Notes: a model not told the origin generated them from the sequence alone. 64,000 bases of DNA from Glaciimonas sp. PAMC28666 (GCF_016917355.1 NZ_CP070304.1:2480001-2544000), one strand, 5' to 3'; positions 45,580-58,875 are shown, counted from the stretch's first letter. Numbers and translations are program-made.

Positions 45580-45650
45580 GTCGGTTCCTGTCTCGATGTT
45601 TTTCTATGTAGCTTCTGTATTTGGTTCAACTTTATCTAATGTAGCTTGCA

Positions 45651-45690
45651 GTAGCTAACGTTAGCTAAAGTTAGCTAAAGTTAGCTAACG
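45651..45690 (-). repeat. 10-bp tandem repeat, four copies, after hemJ
   Basis: On the plus strand: GTAGCTAACG, TTAGCTAAAG, TTAGCTAAAG, TTAGCTAACG. Each unit contains the palindrome TTAGCTAA or TAGCTA. It begins 11 bases after the hemJ stop and also lies 72 bases upstream of the HCCA-like gene. Confidence 0.9.
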
Positions 45691-45700
45691 AGCGTAGCAA

Positions 45701-46123
45701 TTAGAACGGCTTGACGACCACCAGAATAACGATAGCCAGCAATAAAATCACCGGTACTTCATTGAAATAACGAAACCAGACGTGACTACGCTTGTTGGTG
45801 CCAAGTTCGAATTTTTTGAGCAGACTACCGCTGGCGTGGTGATAGCCAATTAAAAGAATGACCAGGAATAATTTGGCGTGCAACCAACCGTTACCCGGGC
45901 CTTTTCCAATGCCATAACCCAACCATAGCCATACCCCGAAAATGACAGTGCCGATCGCCAAAGGCAACATGAAGCGGTATAACTTGCGTGCCATCAACAA
46001 TAATCGCTGCGTTGCCACTGGTTCGGTTTCTTGCGCCAGATTGACAAGAATACGCGGTAAATAAAACAGTCCCGCAAACCATGAAACGATAAATACGATG
46101 TGCAGCGCTTTGATCCAGAGCAT
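45701..46123 (-). CDS. hemJ: HemJ-type protoporphyrinogen IX oxidase
   Basis: A 140-residue membrane protein with about four hydrophobic segments, of the HemJ family. H8 in LWIKALHIVFIVSWF is the heme-binding histidine of the family, and the FAGLFYLPRI segment follows. HemJ oxidises protoporphyrinogen IX to protoporphyrin IX, the substrate of ferrochelatase, which is encoded about 15 kb away. It lies 57 bp after proA and may share its transcript. A CopD-like annotation is an alternative label for the same fold. Confidence 0.85.
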   Translation of the reverse strand: MLWIKALHIVFIVSWFAGLFYLPRILVNLAQETEPVATQRLLLMARKLYRFMLPLAIGTVIFGVWLWLGYGIGKGPGNGWLHAKLFLVILLIGYHHASGSLLKKFELGTNKRSHVWFRYFNEVPVILLLAIVILVVVKPF

Positions 46124-46180
46124 GAAGTTTCCTTAAAGGTAGTCCGAAAATGGAGGTGAAACAAGAGGCGGGCTATGCTT

Positions 46181-47452
46181 TCAGGTGCGCACTTCACCAT
46201 GACCGAACACCACGTATTTTAGCGATGTCAGCCCATCCAATCCAACCGGACCGCGCGCATGTAGCTTGTCATTTGAGATGCCAATCTCGGCGCCAAGACC
46301 AAATTCAAAGCCATCGGCAAATCGCGTGGATGCATTGACGATGACCGAGGCCGAGTCGACTTCCCGCAAAAAGCGCATCGAGCGAGAATAATTTTCGGTC
46401 ACGATGCTGTCGGTATGGTGCGACGAATAATGATTGATATGCGCGATCGCCTCGTCTACGTCATCGACAATTTTTACGGCAAGAATCGGTGCCAGATATT
46501 CGGTGCTCCAGTCTTCCTCAGTGGCTGTAACCACATGCAGATAATCACATGCCCGCAGGATCTTGCTCGCCTCAGCATCGGCACGCAGCTCAACGTCTTT
46601 AGTGCGATATAAACGGGCCAGCTCGGGGAGTATCAGAGGAGCAATCGTACGGGCGATCAAGAGTGTTTCCATCGTATTACAGGTGCCATAACGATGACAT
46701 TTTGCATTGAATGCAATTTTTACCGCTTTTTCCGGATCGGCCTGGTCATCGATGTAGACGTGACAAATTCCATCCAGATGTTTGATCATCGGCACTTTGG
46801 ACTCTTTCATCAGGCGTTCAATCAAGCCCTTTCCGCCACGCGGAATGATCACGTCGACATATTCCGGCATGCTGATAAGGGCGCCGACCGCGGCGCGATC
46901 GGTGGTCTCGACGATCTGTACCGCATCGCCCGGCAAACCAGCGCCACTCAATCCTTCTTTGACCAGTTTTGCCAGGACCTGATTGCAATTGATTGCCTCG
47001 GAGCCGCCGCGCAAAATAGTGGCATTCCCACTTTTGATGCATAGGCCGGCCGCGTCAATGGTGACGTTTGGGCGAGCCTCGTAAATAATCCCGATTACGC
47101 CCAAAGGCACACGCATCTGGCCCACCTGGATGCCAGTCGGCCGATACTTCATGTTGGAAATCTCGCCAATTGGATCAGGCAGGGCAACGATCTGCTGCAA
47201 ACCTTCAATCATGGTGGCGATCGCCTGATCGGATAAGGTCAGACGATCCAGCATCGCTTCTTCCAGGCCTGCGGCACGCGCAGCTTCCAGATCTTTTTGA
47301 TTAGCGAGGCGCAATGCATCCGATTCACGGCGGATTGCCTCAGCGATCAAAGTCAAGGCGTGGTTCTTGGTTGCGGTATCGGCGCGCGCCATCAAACGCG
47401 AGGCTGCCCGGGCGCGTTGGCCGATGTCTGTGATGTATTGCTGAATATCCAT
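46181..47452 (-). CDS. proA: Gamma-glutamyl phosphate reductase (ProA)
   Basis: A 423-residue NADPH-dependent dehydrogenase of the ALDH fold making glutamate semialdehyde, the second step of proline synthesis. The catalytic cysteine is in [10 protein letters not shown]. The segment [17 protein letters not shown] and the substrate-binding [21 protein letters not shown] motif near the C-terminus are typical. Starts 47 bp after holA ends. It is separated from proB, an arrangement common in betaproteobacteria. Confidence 0.96.
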   Translation of the reverse strand: MDIQQYITDIGQRARAASRLMARADTATKNHALTLIAEAIRRESDALRLANQKDLEAARAAGLEEAMLDRLTLSDQAIATMIEGLQQIVALPDPIGEISNMKYRPTGIQVGQMRVPLGVIGIIYEARPNVTIDAAGLCIKSGNATILRGGSEAINCNQVLAKLVKEGLSGAGLPGDAVQIVETTDRAAVGALISMPEYVDVIIPRGGKGLIERLMKESKVPMIKHLDGICHVYIDDQADPEKAVKIAFNAKCHRYGTCNTMETLLIARTIAPLILPELARLYRTKDVELRADAEASKILRACDYLHVVTATEEDWSTEYLAPILAVKIVDDVDEAIAHINHYSSHHTDSIVTENYSRSMRFLREVDSASVIVNASTRFADGFEFGLGAEIGISNDKLHARGPVGLDGLTSLKYVVFGHGEVRT

Positions 47453-47499
47453 AATGTGGGTGAATCTCTAATTTGTTGAATGGATGAAGAACAATCGTC

Positions 47500-48516
47500 C
47501 TAAGAACGTGCGACCGTCAGGCCTAATTGCAATAGCGCATCCCATGCATCGCCAGCAAACGCCTTGGCCCGCAGACCTTTCACCATCTTGTCGACTTGCG
47601 CAGCTTGTTGCAATGCTGCTTCCAGAGTCGCAAGGGATAAACGACGCAGGGCCGGTTCCATCAGACGTTCGCGCGGACCCCAGATGCGATACTCCTTGAG
47701 CAAGGCGCTCAACGGTCGGCCTTGTGTCATGCCCGATTTCAGTTTTAACAAGATGCGGCATTCTTCGGCAATCGCCCAGAGTACCAGCGGCAGCGCTTCG
47801 CCTTCACCTTTTAGTCCGTCGATCATTCTGACTAAACGGGCCACGTCGCCTGCCAGCATCGCTTCATTTAATTTAAAAACATCATAGCGTGCGACGTTAA
47901 GGACAGCGTCGTGAATCTGCTCGAAACTGAGTTTGCCTGGTGGATGCAACAGCGCCAGTTTCTGTATCTCCTGATGCGCGGCCAGCAGATTTCCCTCTAC
48001 CCGATCAGCGATAAAATCGAGTGATTGGCGGTCAGCGCTGAGCTGTTGCGCGGCCAGTCGCACACCGATCCAGTTTGGCAATTGAGAGCGTTCAACCAGC
48101 GGTATATCAATATATACGCCAGTTTGCTGCAGCGATCCTACCCATGCCGCTTTTTGCGTGACCCAATCCAGCTTCGGCAACGTGATGATGGTGACATTAT
48201 CCGGATTCAGGGTCGAGGCATATTGTTGCAACGCCTGACCGCCGTCTTTTCCCGGTTTGCCGGTGGGGATGTGTAGTTCGATCAATTTTTTATCGCCAAA
48301 TAGCGATTGGGATTGATTCGCAGCTTGCAGTTCGCCCCATTTAAAACTGCGGTCAACCGTCAAAACGTCACGTTCGGAGCAGCCATGAGCACGTGCGCTT
48401 TTCCGAATTTTATCCGCCGCTTCGAGCGCAAGCAGATGCTCGTCGCTAGTGATGACGTAGAGCGGCGCCACTGACTTTGTCAAATGGGTATCAAGAGCGT
48501 CAATCCGCAGTTGCAT
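47500..48516 (-). CDS. holA: DNA polymerase III delta subunit (HolA)
   Basis: A 338-residue clamp-loader subunit that opens the beta sliding clamp. The N-terminus MQLRIDALDTHLTKSVAPLYVI and the family segments SLFGDKKLIELHIPTGKPG and DNVTIITLPKLD are seen, with the helical C-terminal domain (GEALPLVLWAIAEECR). Sequence conservation of this family is low overall, and the placement directly after lptE (12 bp) supports the call. The order leuS-lptE-holA is widely conserved. Confidence 0.93.
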   Translation of the reverse strand: MQLRIDALDTHLTKSVAPLYVITSDEHLLALEAADKIRKSARAHGCSERDVLTVDRSFKWGELQAANQSQSLFGDKKLIELHIPTGKPGKDGGQALQQYASTLNPDNVTIITLPKLDWVTQKAAWVGSLQQTGVYIDIPLVERSQLPNWIGVRLAAQQLSADRQSLDFIADRVEGNLLAAHQEIQKLALLHPPGKLSFEQIHDAVLNVARYDVFKLNEAMLAGDVARLVRMIDGLKGEGEALPLVLWAIAEECRILLKLKSGMTQGRPLSALLKEYRIWGPRERLMEPALRRLSLATLEAALQQAAQVDKMVKGLRAKAFAGDAWDALLQLGLTVARS

Positions 48517-48528
48517 CGCCGGTCCCCG

Positions 48529-49164
48529 TTATGGTGCTGCAGGTGTTGTCGGTGCTGCTGGCGCTGATTGGCTGGACGGCGCTGACGAAGCCGGCGCTGA
48601 ACTCGCCGGTGGCGCTGGCTCGGTCCCCGTAGCGGTAGCGTTAGCTTCTGCGGCGGGTTTCAGTGCCGCCATGCGACGCAGAATTTGTTGGACCAGGTCA
48701 GTTTGCATATCGCGATACAACAGCGCCTCTTCAGCCACTTTTGAAAGTTCTTCCGATTCGTTATAGCTGATGTCACGCTTCAGCGTAATCATGGTGACCG
48801 GCATCAATTCTTTCTGCTGAGCGTCCTTCAAGCGAAATGAAAACCTTGAATAAAGCATATATTCACGCGCCCGACCCTGGCTGTTGAGGGTGAGGATCAC
48901 TTTTTCCTGCGTCTGCGCGATCACCTCCAGCACGGCCTCAGCACCTTTTGCAGTCGGCACCACTTCTGTGCTGCCGCTAGCCTGAATGTTACGCTTGAGT
49001 TCAACCCCCAGCGGGGTACCCGTAGCCGAGCCCAGATAGATCGTCCTGAAAGGCAGGCTCGCGGAGCCACGCAAGTGAAAACCGCACGCAGTGAGCATGG
49101 CGGTGATGGCGATAACCATCGTCCAGCGAACTAACGTTTGGCGACTAAAGGAAACGCGCGTCAT
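48529..49164 (-). CDS. lptE: LPS-assembly lipoprotein LptE
   Basis: A 211-residue outer-membrane lipoprotein that plugs the LptD barrel and delivers LPS to the cell surface. A lipobox (MLTAC, lipidated C27) follows a hydrophobic signal segment. The family start GFHLRGSASLPF and the YNESEELSK-like helix are present. The last 45 residues are a low-complexity Ala/Pro/Ser/Thr tail absent from E. coli LptE. Between leuS and holA as usual. Confidence 0.93.
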   Translation of the reverse strand: MTRVSFSRQTLVRWTMVIAITAMLTACGFHLRGSASLPFRTIYLGSATGTPLGVELKRNIQASGSTEVVPTAKGAEAVLEVIAQTQEKVILTLNSQGRAREYMLYSRFSFRLKDAQQKELMPVTMITLKRDISYNESEELSKVAEEALLYRDMQTDLVQQILRRMAALKPAAEANATATGTEPAPPASSAPASSAPSSQSAPAAPTTPAAP

Positions 49165-49218
49165 ACAGATATTCCTTGTATCAAGATTCAGGACGAAAAA
49201 GCTGTCCGGGCTGGTGGC

Positions 49219-49254
49219 GACTCAACTGGTAACTCAACTGATAACTTAACTGAC
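49219..49254 (-). repeat. 12-bp tandem repeat, three copies, after leuS
   Basis: On the plus strand: GACTCAACTGGT, AACTCAACTGAT, AACTTAACTGAC. It lies three bases beyond the leuS stop, between leuS and lptE. Confidence 0.85.
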
Positions 49255-49257
49255 ACT

Positions 49258-52238
<2,981 letters not shown>

Positions 52239-52670
52239 TTATTTTGCTGCAGCTGCGCTTTTTGGATCGGTTACAAAACCGATTTTTGTCACGCCGTTAT
52301 TTTGTGCAAGCGACATGACCTGTGCCAAAACCTGATAACGCGTATCTTTGTCAGCGCGTAATTGCAGCTCTGGCTGCGGTTGTTTTTGTGCTGCGATAAT
52401 CAGGCGCTGAGTGAGTTCAGGTTCTGCAACTGGCTGGTCATTCCAGAACATTTTGCCAGCGCGGTCAATGGACAACGTCACTGTTTCCGGTTTTTCCGGG
52501 GCGGGCGCAGATTGCGCGGTCGGTAAGTTGACCTTGACCGCGTGCGTGAACAACGGCGCTGTGATGATAAAGATCACCAGCAGAACCAACATGACGTCGA
52601 CCATCGGCGTGATGTTGATATCCGCCATTGGCGCTGAGTGCTGATTGTCGTTAAATCCACCGAATGACAT
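52239..52670 (-). CDS. ExbD/TolR family protein (second copy)
   Basis: A 143-residue membrane protein with one helix containing the functional D25 (INITPMVDVMLVL) and a periplasmic domain. Start ATG 52670 is chosen (GGAAACC site) over one six codons upstream. It pairs with the ExbB-like gene 87 bp upstream. No tonB, tolA or tolB lies beside it, so it may energise an outer-membrane process through a TonB encoded elsewhere, for example the one at 41443-42141. ExbD and TolR cannot be told apart here with certainty. Confidence 0.85.
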   Translation of the reverse strand: MSFGGFNDNQHSAPMADINITPMVDVMLVLLVIFIITAPLFTHAVKVNLPTAQSAPAPEKPETVTLSIDRAGKMFWNDQPVAEPELTQRLIIAAQKQPQPELQLRADKDTRYQVLAQVMSLAQNNGVTKIGFVTDPKSAAAAK

Positions 52671-52757
52671 ACTGGTTTCCGGACGCAAAGTGAGAGATGA
52701 GTTGAATCTAAAGCTGAAACTTCAGGCCGAAACAGATACCTGAATTTTTCAACGATA

Positions 52758-53450
52758 TTATTTACCTACGCGGCTACCTGTCGTCAGATAAGCGTGCAAA
52801 TCGTGCGCAAAGGCATCGAGCTCCGCCAGTGTAACGCGATTAACGCGGGTGAACGCGTTGTACGCCAGCACCGCAGGGATCGCCACGACCAGACCAAGGG
52901 CAGTCATAATCAATGCTTCGCCAACCGGTCCGGCGACTTTATCTATCTGCACCGTACCTGAAGCGGAAACCGCCATCAAAGCGTGGTAAATACCCCAGAC
53001 CGTGCCAAACAAACCAACGAAAGGCGCGGTTGATCCTACCGACGCAAGCAATGTCAATCCGCTTTCCAGGCGTGAGGAGACCCGATTGATTTCGCGGCGC
53101 AACGTGCGCGTGATCAACTCGCCCAGGTCGGTTCCTGCATTGAGCGAGGCGGCGGGTTTGCTGGTCATTGGCGAACGAATGCCTGCTGCGTCTGCTGCCT
53201 GAATGGCAAGTGGCGCGTAAACGCTCTCAGTATCGACCGGTTTAATGACGGCAATTGCATCGTTCAGAGTGGGTGCCTGCCAGAAGCCGTCTAACGCGGA
53301 AGCGCTGCGCCGGATGCGCCACGAACTTAATGTTTTGGACAAAATGTAGTACCAGCTCACCACGGACATTATCAGTAGCAGATAGGCTACGCCATGGGAA
53401 ACCGCATCGCCTTGCGACCAATAGTGGGCGAACCCTAGATTATCATTCAT
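52758..53450 (-). CDS. ExbB/TolQ family proton channel protein (second copy)
   Basis: A 230-residue MotA/TolQ/ExbB protein with three hydrophobic segments. It has the LASVGSTAPFVGLFGTVW and KVAGPVGEALIMTALGLVV blocks. It lacks a YbgC/tol gene set next to it, so ExbB is more likely than TolQ. It lies between dapB (178 bp) and the exbD-like gene, as often in betaproteobacteria. Confidence 0.87.
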   Translation of the reverse strand: MNDNLGFAHYWSQGDAVSHGVAYLLLIMSVVSWYYILSKTLSSWRIRRSASALDGFWQAPTLNDAIAVIKPVDTESVYAPLAIQAADAAGIRSPMTSKPAASLNAGTDLGELITRTLRREINRVSSRLESGLTLLASVGSTAPFVGLFGTVWGIYHALMAVSASGTVQIDKVAGPVGEALIMTALGLVVAIPAVLAYNAFTRVNRVTLAELDAFAHDLHAYLTTGSRVGK

Positions 53451-53628
53451 GTTGTTGATCCGGATGGTGGTAGGGCAGCATAACGACCTTTAAGCGGGGA
53501 TCATTAGTTGGCAACAATTTATTACATTTGAGCGCTATTCGGACGATTTTTCGTTTTCAATTCGACATCGTCCGAGACCAGCGGGTGACAAAATTCCAGT
53601 GCAATTATGCAATAATTCAGTTGTGCAA

Positions 53629-54435
53629 TTAACGCAAACCGAGAACATCCTGCATGTCATATAGACCGGTTGCTTTATCGTTGAGAAAGCGGGCGGCCCG
53701 CAGACTGCCGTGCGCATAGGTTACCCGGCTGGAGGATTTGTGCGTAATTTCAACGCGTTCGCCATCGCTGGCAAACAGCACGGTATGGTCGCCGACGATA
53801 TCGCCGCCCCGTATGGATGCGAATCCTATTGTGGATGGATCGCGAGCGCCGGTCACTCCCTCGCGCGAATAGACGGCGACTTCGTCGAGCTTGCGACCAA
53901 GCGCGTCGGCAATCACTTCGCCCATTTTCAAGGCTGTACCGGATGGCGCGTCCACTTTGTGACGGTGATGCGCTTCGATAATCTCAATATCATAGCCGTG
54001 CGAAAAACTTTTCGCTGCCATTTCCAGCAATTTCATGGTGACATTGACGCCAACACTCATGTTGGGTGCGAACAGGATGGCGGTTTTTTTTGCCGCTTCT
54101 GCAATGGCCGCCTTACCAGCTTCATCAAACCCGGTCGTGCCGATAATCATCTTGATGCCATGTTCGGCGCAATACGCGAGGTGCGTCAGCGTTCCTTCGG
54201 GACGGGTAAAGTCGATCAGGAACGCGGCGTTGTGCAAGCCCTTATCCAGATCGGACTCGATCAGGACACCGGCGGGTTTGCCCAGAAACGCAGCAGCGTC
54301 AGATCCAAGTCCGGGTGCCGTCGGCACATCCAGCGCTCCGGTTAATGTGGCATCTTCGGCATTCTGAATAGCTTCGATGAGCATATGCCCCATGCGACCG
54401 GACGCGCCAGCAACAGCAATTTTCATTTGATTCAT
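53629..54435 (-). CDS. dapB: 4-hydroxy-tetrahydrodipicolinate reductase
   Basis: A 268-residue enzyme of lysine and diaminopimelate synthesis that reduces the DapA product with NAD(P)H. The N-terminal motif [15 protein letters not shown] binds the cofactor. The catalytic H-H-R-H-K segment ([16 protein letters not shown]) is present, together with the [10 protein letters not shown] block. A Met three codons in (MKIAV) could also be the start. Gene follows bamE by 23 bp. Confidence 0.97.
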   Translation of the reverse strand: MNQMKIAVAGASGRMGHMLIEAIQNAEDATLTGALDVPTAPGLGSDAAAFLGKPAGVLIESDLDKGLHNAAFLIDFTRPEGTLTHLAYCAEHGIKMIIGTTGFDEAGKAAIAEAAKKTAILFAPNMSVGVNVTMKLLEMAAKSFSHGYDIEIIEAHHRHKVDAPSGTALKMGEVIADALGRKLDEVAVYSREGVTGARDPSTIGFASIRGGDIVGDHTVLFASDGERVEITHKSSSRVTYAHGSLRAARFLNDKATGLYDMQDVLGLR

Positions 54436-54458
54436 AGTTAACTCGGATTTTGGCCGGT

Positions 54459-55055
54459 TTATTGTGCAGGCGAGGTAGGTGGAGGGGTTGGCACGTCTTT
54501 AGCGATGCCGCTATCTTTGGTGGCTTTTTTTGCTTCTTTATTGCCCCCCGAGATGCGCGCAAGGTAATCAGCTTCGGTCGGTAAATCAGAACCGCCTTCA
54601 ATGCTGCTCACGAGGTTGTCTTTAAAGAAAACGCTGACGCGGCTGGAGGTAATTTCGCCATTGCCTTTTTGCAAACGGAATACGTAATCCCAGCGATTGG
54701 CATGAAACATGTCGGTCAGCAACGGCGCACCCAGTGCAAAAGACACTTGCTCTGTGGTCATCCCCTCTTTGACCTGGGAGATCATTTCTTTCGAAACAAA
54801 ATTACCCTGCTGAATATTGTAGCGATAAGGCGAGAAAATTCCGAAGAAACGGGGATTCTTGATGGTTTGGACGCCGTTGTTCGCCGTCGCGCTGGTCGGC
54901 GTAGCCGAACTCGCGTTAGCGCCATTGGTGCCGGTTGCCGAAGTCGGGCCGTCAATTAGGGGGGTTTTAGATGCGCATCCTGCTAACAAAGCTATCGAAA
55001 CGGCAGCCAGTGTCAGGGCGGAGGTGCGGGCACTACGGGAGAGCAACATTCGCAT
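54459..55055 (-). CDS. bamE: Outer-membrane protein assembly factor BamE
   Basis: A 198-residue lipoprotein of the BAM complex that inserts beta-barrel proteins. A signal ends with LLAGC (C27). The SmpA/OmlA domain shows [33 protein letters not shown] and the [13 protein letters not shown] motif. Both an N-terminal Ala/Thr/Ser linker (35-65) and a 40-residue Lys/Pro-rich C-terminal tail make it longer than E. coli BamE (113 residues). Divergent from fur, a classical arrangement. Confidence 0.94.
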   Translation of the reverse strand: MRMLLSRSARTSALTLAAVSIALLAGCASKTPLIDGPTSATGTNGANASSATPTSATANNGVQTIKNPRFFGIFSPYRYNIQQGNFVSKEMISQVKEGMTTEQVSFALGAPLLTDMFHANRWDYVFRLQKGNGEITSSRVSVFFKDNLVSSIEGGSDLPTEADYLARISGGNKEAKKATKDSGIAKDVPTPPPTSPAQ

Positions 55056-55070
55056 AAGGATCTCAATTGA

Positions 55071-55100
55071 TTGAGCAATTGTGCTAAAACGCTATATGAT
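55071..55100 (+). promoter_or_regulatory. Candidate fur promoter
   Basis: TTGAGC (55071-55076), an 18-base spacer, TATGAT (55095-55100), 29 bases before the fur ATG. An inverted repeat CAATTG-6-CAATTG (about 55064-55080) overlaps its -35. No clear Fur box is seen. Confidence 0.5.
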
Positions 55101-55129
55101 AAAGCAGATCATCCATTTGCGACGTAAAC

Positions 55130-55549
55130 ATGCCTAACAATCCATCAGAACTAAAAGCCAGTGGCCTTAAAGCTACTTTACCGCGACTTAAGATTTTGGA
55201 AATTTTCCAAAATAGCGAGGTGCGCCACCTCAGCGCCGAAGACGTCTACAAGATTTTACTTACCGAGAATTTAGATGTCGGTTTGGCAACTGTTTATCGT
55301 GTACTGACGCAATTCGAGCAAGCCGGGCTATTGCAGCGGAATCATTTTGAAACCGGCAAGGCCGTTTTTGAGCTAAACGAAGGTTCGCACCATGACCACC
55401 TGGTTTGTCTGGTCTGCGGACTGGTCGAAGAGTTTTATGATGAAGAAATCGAAAATCGTCAGAAAGCTGTCGCCACGGAACGCGGCTTTGAGATCGCGGA
55501 TCACGCTCTCGCGCTATACGGCCACTGCCGGAACTGCGTAAAAAAGTAA
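55130..55549 (+). CDS. fur: Ferric uptake regulator Fur
   Basis: A 139-residue iron-responsive repressor. The N-terminal winged helix ([32 protein letters not shown]) binds Fur boxes such as those in front of hemP. The metal site HHDH is at 87-90. The structural zinc cysteines are C93 and C96, with a second pair C133 and C136. Length is normal. Divergent from bamE. A 15-bp duplication follows the stop. Confidence 0.98.
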   Translation: MPNNPSELKASGLKATLPRLKILEIFQNSEVRHLSAEDVYKILLTENLDVGLATVYRVLTQFEQAGLLQRNHFETGKAVFELNEGSHHDHLVCLVCGLVEEFYDEEIENRQKAVATERGFEIADHALALYGHCRNCVKK

Positions 55550-55572
55550 ACGCTGGCATCAATGCGGTTATT

Positions 55573-55602
55573 GCAGCGTGACCTTGTGCAGCGTGACCGT
55601 GT
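55573..55602 (+). repeat. 15-bp tandem duplication after fur
   Basis: GCAGCGTGACCTTGT and GCAGCGTGACCGTGT, one mismatch. It begins 23 bases after the fur stop, between convergent fur and hrcA. Confidence 0.8.
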
Positions 55603-55685
55603 CGCGTTGTTGGCATGGAAATAAGGTAAACGGACCAGGAGCCTTTGCAGAATAGCTTCTGGCTCGCGCTCCCGTTCAGTCTCGA

Positions 55686-56708
55686 TTAATTTTGACTCAA
55701 GGCGTTGGAAAGTAGCTTCGCGGTGATATCAACAATCGGTATCACGCGTTGATACGCCATTCGGGTAGGTCCGATGACACCTAGCGTGCCCACAATTTTT
55801 CCATTCACTTCGTAGGGTGCGGTGACTACGCTCATTTCTTCCATTGGTACCAGCTGCGATTCGCCACCGATGAATATTTGCACCCCCGTCGCCTTCCCAG
55901 ATATATCCAGCAGCCGCATCAAATTGGTCTTTTGCTCAAACATATCAAACAGTTTGCGCAGAGAACTCATGCTGGACGATAGATCGGTCACGCTCAGTAA
56001 GTTGCGCTCTCCCGAGATGACAACTTCATCCGCATCGTCGGTCATCGCCTCGCTACCGGCCTCAACAGCGGCCATCATGAGTCGATTCATGTCATCGCGC
56101 AACTGGCGCACTTCTGTCTGCAGGCGCAGGCGAACGTCGTCAATACTTTGTCCGCCGTAATTTTGATTAATAAAATTAGCCGCGTGGATGAGTTGGGATG
56201 GCGTGTAATCGACATCGGTCAGTAATAATCTATTTTGCACATCGCCACTCGGACCGACAATGACGAGCAATATACGTTTTTCGGATAGGCGTAAGAACTC
56301 GATTTGCTGAAATATCGACTCTCTTCGCGGCGTCAGGACCACGCCGGCAAATTGCGAGAGCGAGGACAGCACCTGCGCCGCGTTGGCGATGATTTTTTGC
56401 GGTGAGTTGGTTTGCAGCCTCGTTTGCATTCGTGATTCAAGCGCGCTTTCATCAATCGGCTGGACCGTGAGCAAGGTGTCCACAAACACGCGATAACCTC
56501 TGGGCGTCGGCACCCGTCCGGCGGAGGTATGGGGACTGGCGACGAACCCCATTTCTTCCAGATCCGCCATGATATTGCGGATAGTTGCCGGGGATAATTC
56601 TAATCCGGAGATTTTTGAAAGTGCGCGAGAGCCCACCGGCTGACCGTCTGCAATGTAGCGTTCGACCAAAGCCTTCAATAAAGTTTGCGCGCGAGTATCA
56701 AGATGCAT
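55686..56708 (-). CDS. hrcA: Heat-inducible transcription repressor HrcA
   Basis: A 340-residue repressor of groE and other heat-shock genes through CIRCE sites, stabilised by GroEL. The N-terminal winged helix is seen ([38 protein letters not shown]), then the GAF-like and dimerisation domains ([29 protein letters not shown]). The C-terminal [20 protein letters not shown] is the most conserved part. No clear CIRCE element is visible in the window, so its targets here are not known. Confidence 0.96.
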   Translation of the reverse strand: MHLDTRAQTLLKALVERYIADGQPVGSRALSKISGLELSPATIRNIMADLEEMGFVASPHTSAGRVPTPRGYRVFVDTLLTVQPIDESALESRMQTRLQTNSPQKIIANAAQVLSSLSQFAGVVLTPRRESIFQQIEFLRLSEKRILLVIVGPSGDVQNRLLLTDVDYTPSQLIHAANFINQNYGGQSIDDVRLRLQTEVRQLRDDMNRLMMAAVEAGSEAMTDDADEVVISGERNLLSVTDLSSSMSSLRKLFDMFEQKTNLMRLLDISGKATGVQIFIGGESQLVPMEEMSVVTAPYEVNGKIVGTLGVIGPTRMAYQRVIPIVDITAKLLSNALSQN

Positions 56709-56924
56709 GGTGTTTATTGTTAGGTGCTGGCGGGACTTGCCATGGGCTATGAACGACTGCTTCGTAGCCCTTAATAATTGTATTTATACACTGTTAAGCC
56801 GCATCGCGCCTATTTGCGGACATCGCCACTTGTCTTTACTGGCTTTTACGCGTTTTTAATGGTTTTTATTTTATCTTAGAAGCCTATTTTGCATCCGGCT
56901 ACGGGATCTCTGGCGCGCGTGGCG

Positions 56925-57677
56925 TCAACGGTTGCGGGCCTGACTAGCCTGACCATTCAGCCATGCTTCAAGCTCATGCAATGACCTACACTCCGCGTCC
57001 GCGACAATTCCTGCGGGTAATACGCGGTCAAATCGATTAATCCAGACGCTGCGCAACCCCGCCTCCCCGGCCCCCATCACGTCTAAATGCGGATCGTCGC
57101 CGACATACACTGCTTGTTCCGGTTTAACGTCAAGGGCATCGCAGGCGGCGTGAAAGATGGTCGGATCGGGTTTAGCACAGCCAAAGCTATGCGCGGCGAT
57201 GGAAATGGCGAAATGCTGTGACAGGCCGATTATCTCCAAATCTGCGAAGCCGTTCGATACGGAACCCAATAACAGGTGTTGGCTCAAGCGGGTGAGCACC
57301 GGCTGAACATCGTCGAAAGGCGTCACCGCATGGCGCGCCTCCGCAAAAAGCGCCATAGCTGCATCAATCTTAGAGACATCTTCACCCACCGCATTGAATG
57401 CCTCGGTCAGCCCTGCGTGGCGTAATGCGGATAAATTAATTTTAAACAGTGGGTCAGTGGCGCTCAATGCCTGGCGTCTTTGACGCAGAGTGTCTATCGT
57501 ATAAGCGCGTGACACTGCCGGTGCATTCAGGCAAAGCCAGTCATATAAGAGTTTTTCCGCGCGCACCAATACCGGCATGATCGGCCACAGAGTATCATCG
57601 AGATCGAACAGCACAGCTTTAATCGGTCCGTGGGGCGCTGGCTTGGGTGCAGATTGATGGCTGACGATATTATTCAT
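56925..57677 (-). CDS. HAD superfamily hydrolase
   Basis: A 250-residue phosphatase-like protein with the HAD motif I DLDDTLWP (nucleophile D25 and D27), motif II near SVSNGFADLE and motif IV VGDDPHLDVMGAGEAG. The cap domain is all helical (C1). The group includes pyrimidine and sugar phosphatases, and the substrate is not predictable. It starts 66 bp from the divergent nadK and is upstream of hrcA in the same direction. Confidence 0.85.
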   Translation of the reverse strand: MNNIVSHQSAPKPAPHGPIKAVLFDLDDTLWPIMPVLVRAEKLLYDWLCLNAPAVSRAYTIDTLRQRRQALSATDPLFKINLSALRHAGLTEAFNAVGEDVSKIDAAMALFAEARHAVTPFDDVQPVLTRLSQHLLLGSVSNGFADLEIIGLSQHFAISIAAHSFGCAKPDPTIFHAACDALDVKPEQAVYVGDDPHLDVMGAGEAGLRSVWINRFDRVLPAGIVADAECRSLHELEAWLNGQASQARNR

Positions 57678-57727
57678 GACAATTGAGGGACTATCCTTTA
57701 GAGAAGCTTTAATGCAGACCTAAATTA

Positions 57728-57736
57728 TGGTCTAAT
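57728..57736 (+). promoter_or_regulatory. Extended -10 in front of nadK
   Basis: TGGTCTAAT, an extended -10 element ending seven bases before the nadK ATG. No ribosome site lies between. Confidence 0.4.
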
Positions 57737-57743
57737 CGGCAGC

Positions 57744-58670
57744 ATGTGGCCTATAAAATTATCTCACCAACAGAATTTACCTAGTTTGCCTAAAACCATA
57801 GCGATTGTTGGCAAGTATTTTGCCGCTGGTATCGACGACTCCTTAACCGAGGTCGCCGACTTTTTGCAAGTGCGCGGACATAAAGTGGTGTTCGAGGCCG
57901 AGACCGCCCAAAATATTGCATTGACCGGATTCGAGGCCATGACGCCGGAACAAATCGGGCAACAGGCCGATGCCGCCATCATCGTCGGCGGCGACGGCAC
58001 CATGTTAGGGATTGCGCGGCAGCTGGCACCTTACGATGTCCCGCTGATCGGTATTAACCAGGGGCGACTCGGTTTCATGACCGATATTTCATTAGAGCGC
58101 ATGTTGCCGGTACTGGGTGAAATGCTGGATGGAAAGTATGAGTCCGAGCGGCGGTCCTTGTTGCAAGGTGTGGTCAAGCGCGACGACGTGGATATCTTCA
58201 GTGCGCTGGCGTTCAATGACATCGTGGTTTCCCGCGGCGGTACTTCGGGCATGGCAGAGTTGCGCGTCGATGTGGATGGCCGTTTTATGTATAACCAGCG
58301 TTCCGATGGGCTTATTGTGTCGACCCCGACCGGTTCCACGGCGTATGCGCTATCTGCAGGCGGGCCATTGCTGCATCCCTCGTTGAATGGCATTGTATTG
58401 GTGCCAATTGCCCCACATGCGTTGTCTAATCGACCTATCGTCGTGCCGGATAGCAGTGAAATCGTGATTGAAATTGTCAATGGGCGAGAGATCAACGTCA
58501 ATTTTGATATGCAGTCGCTTACCAGCTTGCAACTCGGAGACCGCATTGTCATTCAGCGCTCTGAGCACACCATCACCTTTTTACATCCTGCTGGCTGGAG
58601 CTACTACGAAACGCTGCGTCAAAAATTGCACTGGAATGAATACCCGTCGGCAGACGGTCATTTGCGCTGA
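57744..58670 (+). CDS. nadK: NAD kinase
   Basis: A 308-residue enzyme that phosphorylates NAD to NADP. The GGDGTML motif is at 82-88, and the [16 protein letters not shown] and [14 protein letters not shown] blocks are present. The first 18 residues are not conserved. The stop codon lies inside a 9-bp duplication. The hrcA//nadK-recN order is standard. Confidence 0.97.
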   Translation: MWPIKLSHQQNLPSLPKTIAIVGKYFAAGIDDSLTEVADFLQVRGHKVVFEAETAQNIALTGFEAMTPEQIGQQADAAIIVGGDGTMLGIARQLAPYDVPLIGINQGRLGFMTDISLERMLPVLGEMLDGKYESERRSLLQGVVKRDDVDIFSALAFNDIVVSRGGTSGMAELRVDVDGRFMYNQRSDGLIVSTPTGSTAYALSAGGPLLHPSLNGIVLVPIAPHALSNRPIVVPDSSEIVIEIVNGREINVNFDMQSLTSLQLGDRIVIQRSEHTITFLHPAGWSYYETLRQKLHWNEYPSADGHLR

Positions 58671-58681
58671 TTGTGCTGATT
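58664..58681 (+). repeat. 9-bp duplication across the nadK stop
   Basis: GCGCTGATT, GTGCTGATT. The TGA stop (58668-58670) is inside the first copy, and the second copy holds an in-frame TGA nine bases later. Confidence 0.6.
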
Positions 58682-58875
58682 TTTATGAGTGTTCTGGGTG
58701 TCCTCAGCATCGAATAGTGCGCAATAAATACCCACGTGCAGGATAGCGCCTTATCCTGCGCGATCAATTACGGTACACTGCTCGGTCAGCTACATGGCTG
58801 TTAGCCGTGACCAGCGACACCATTGTCAGCTCCCTGAAACCGATTTCTGCTCTATAACCTGAACTTGTCGATTCC

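Noticed and set aside
56709-56924. CIRCE element in front of hrcA
   Set aside because: The expected TTAGCACTC-N9-GAGTGCTAA pattern is absent; only unrelated AT-rich sequence was found.
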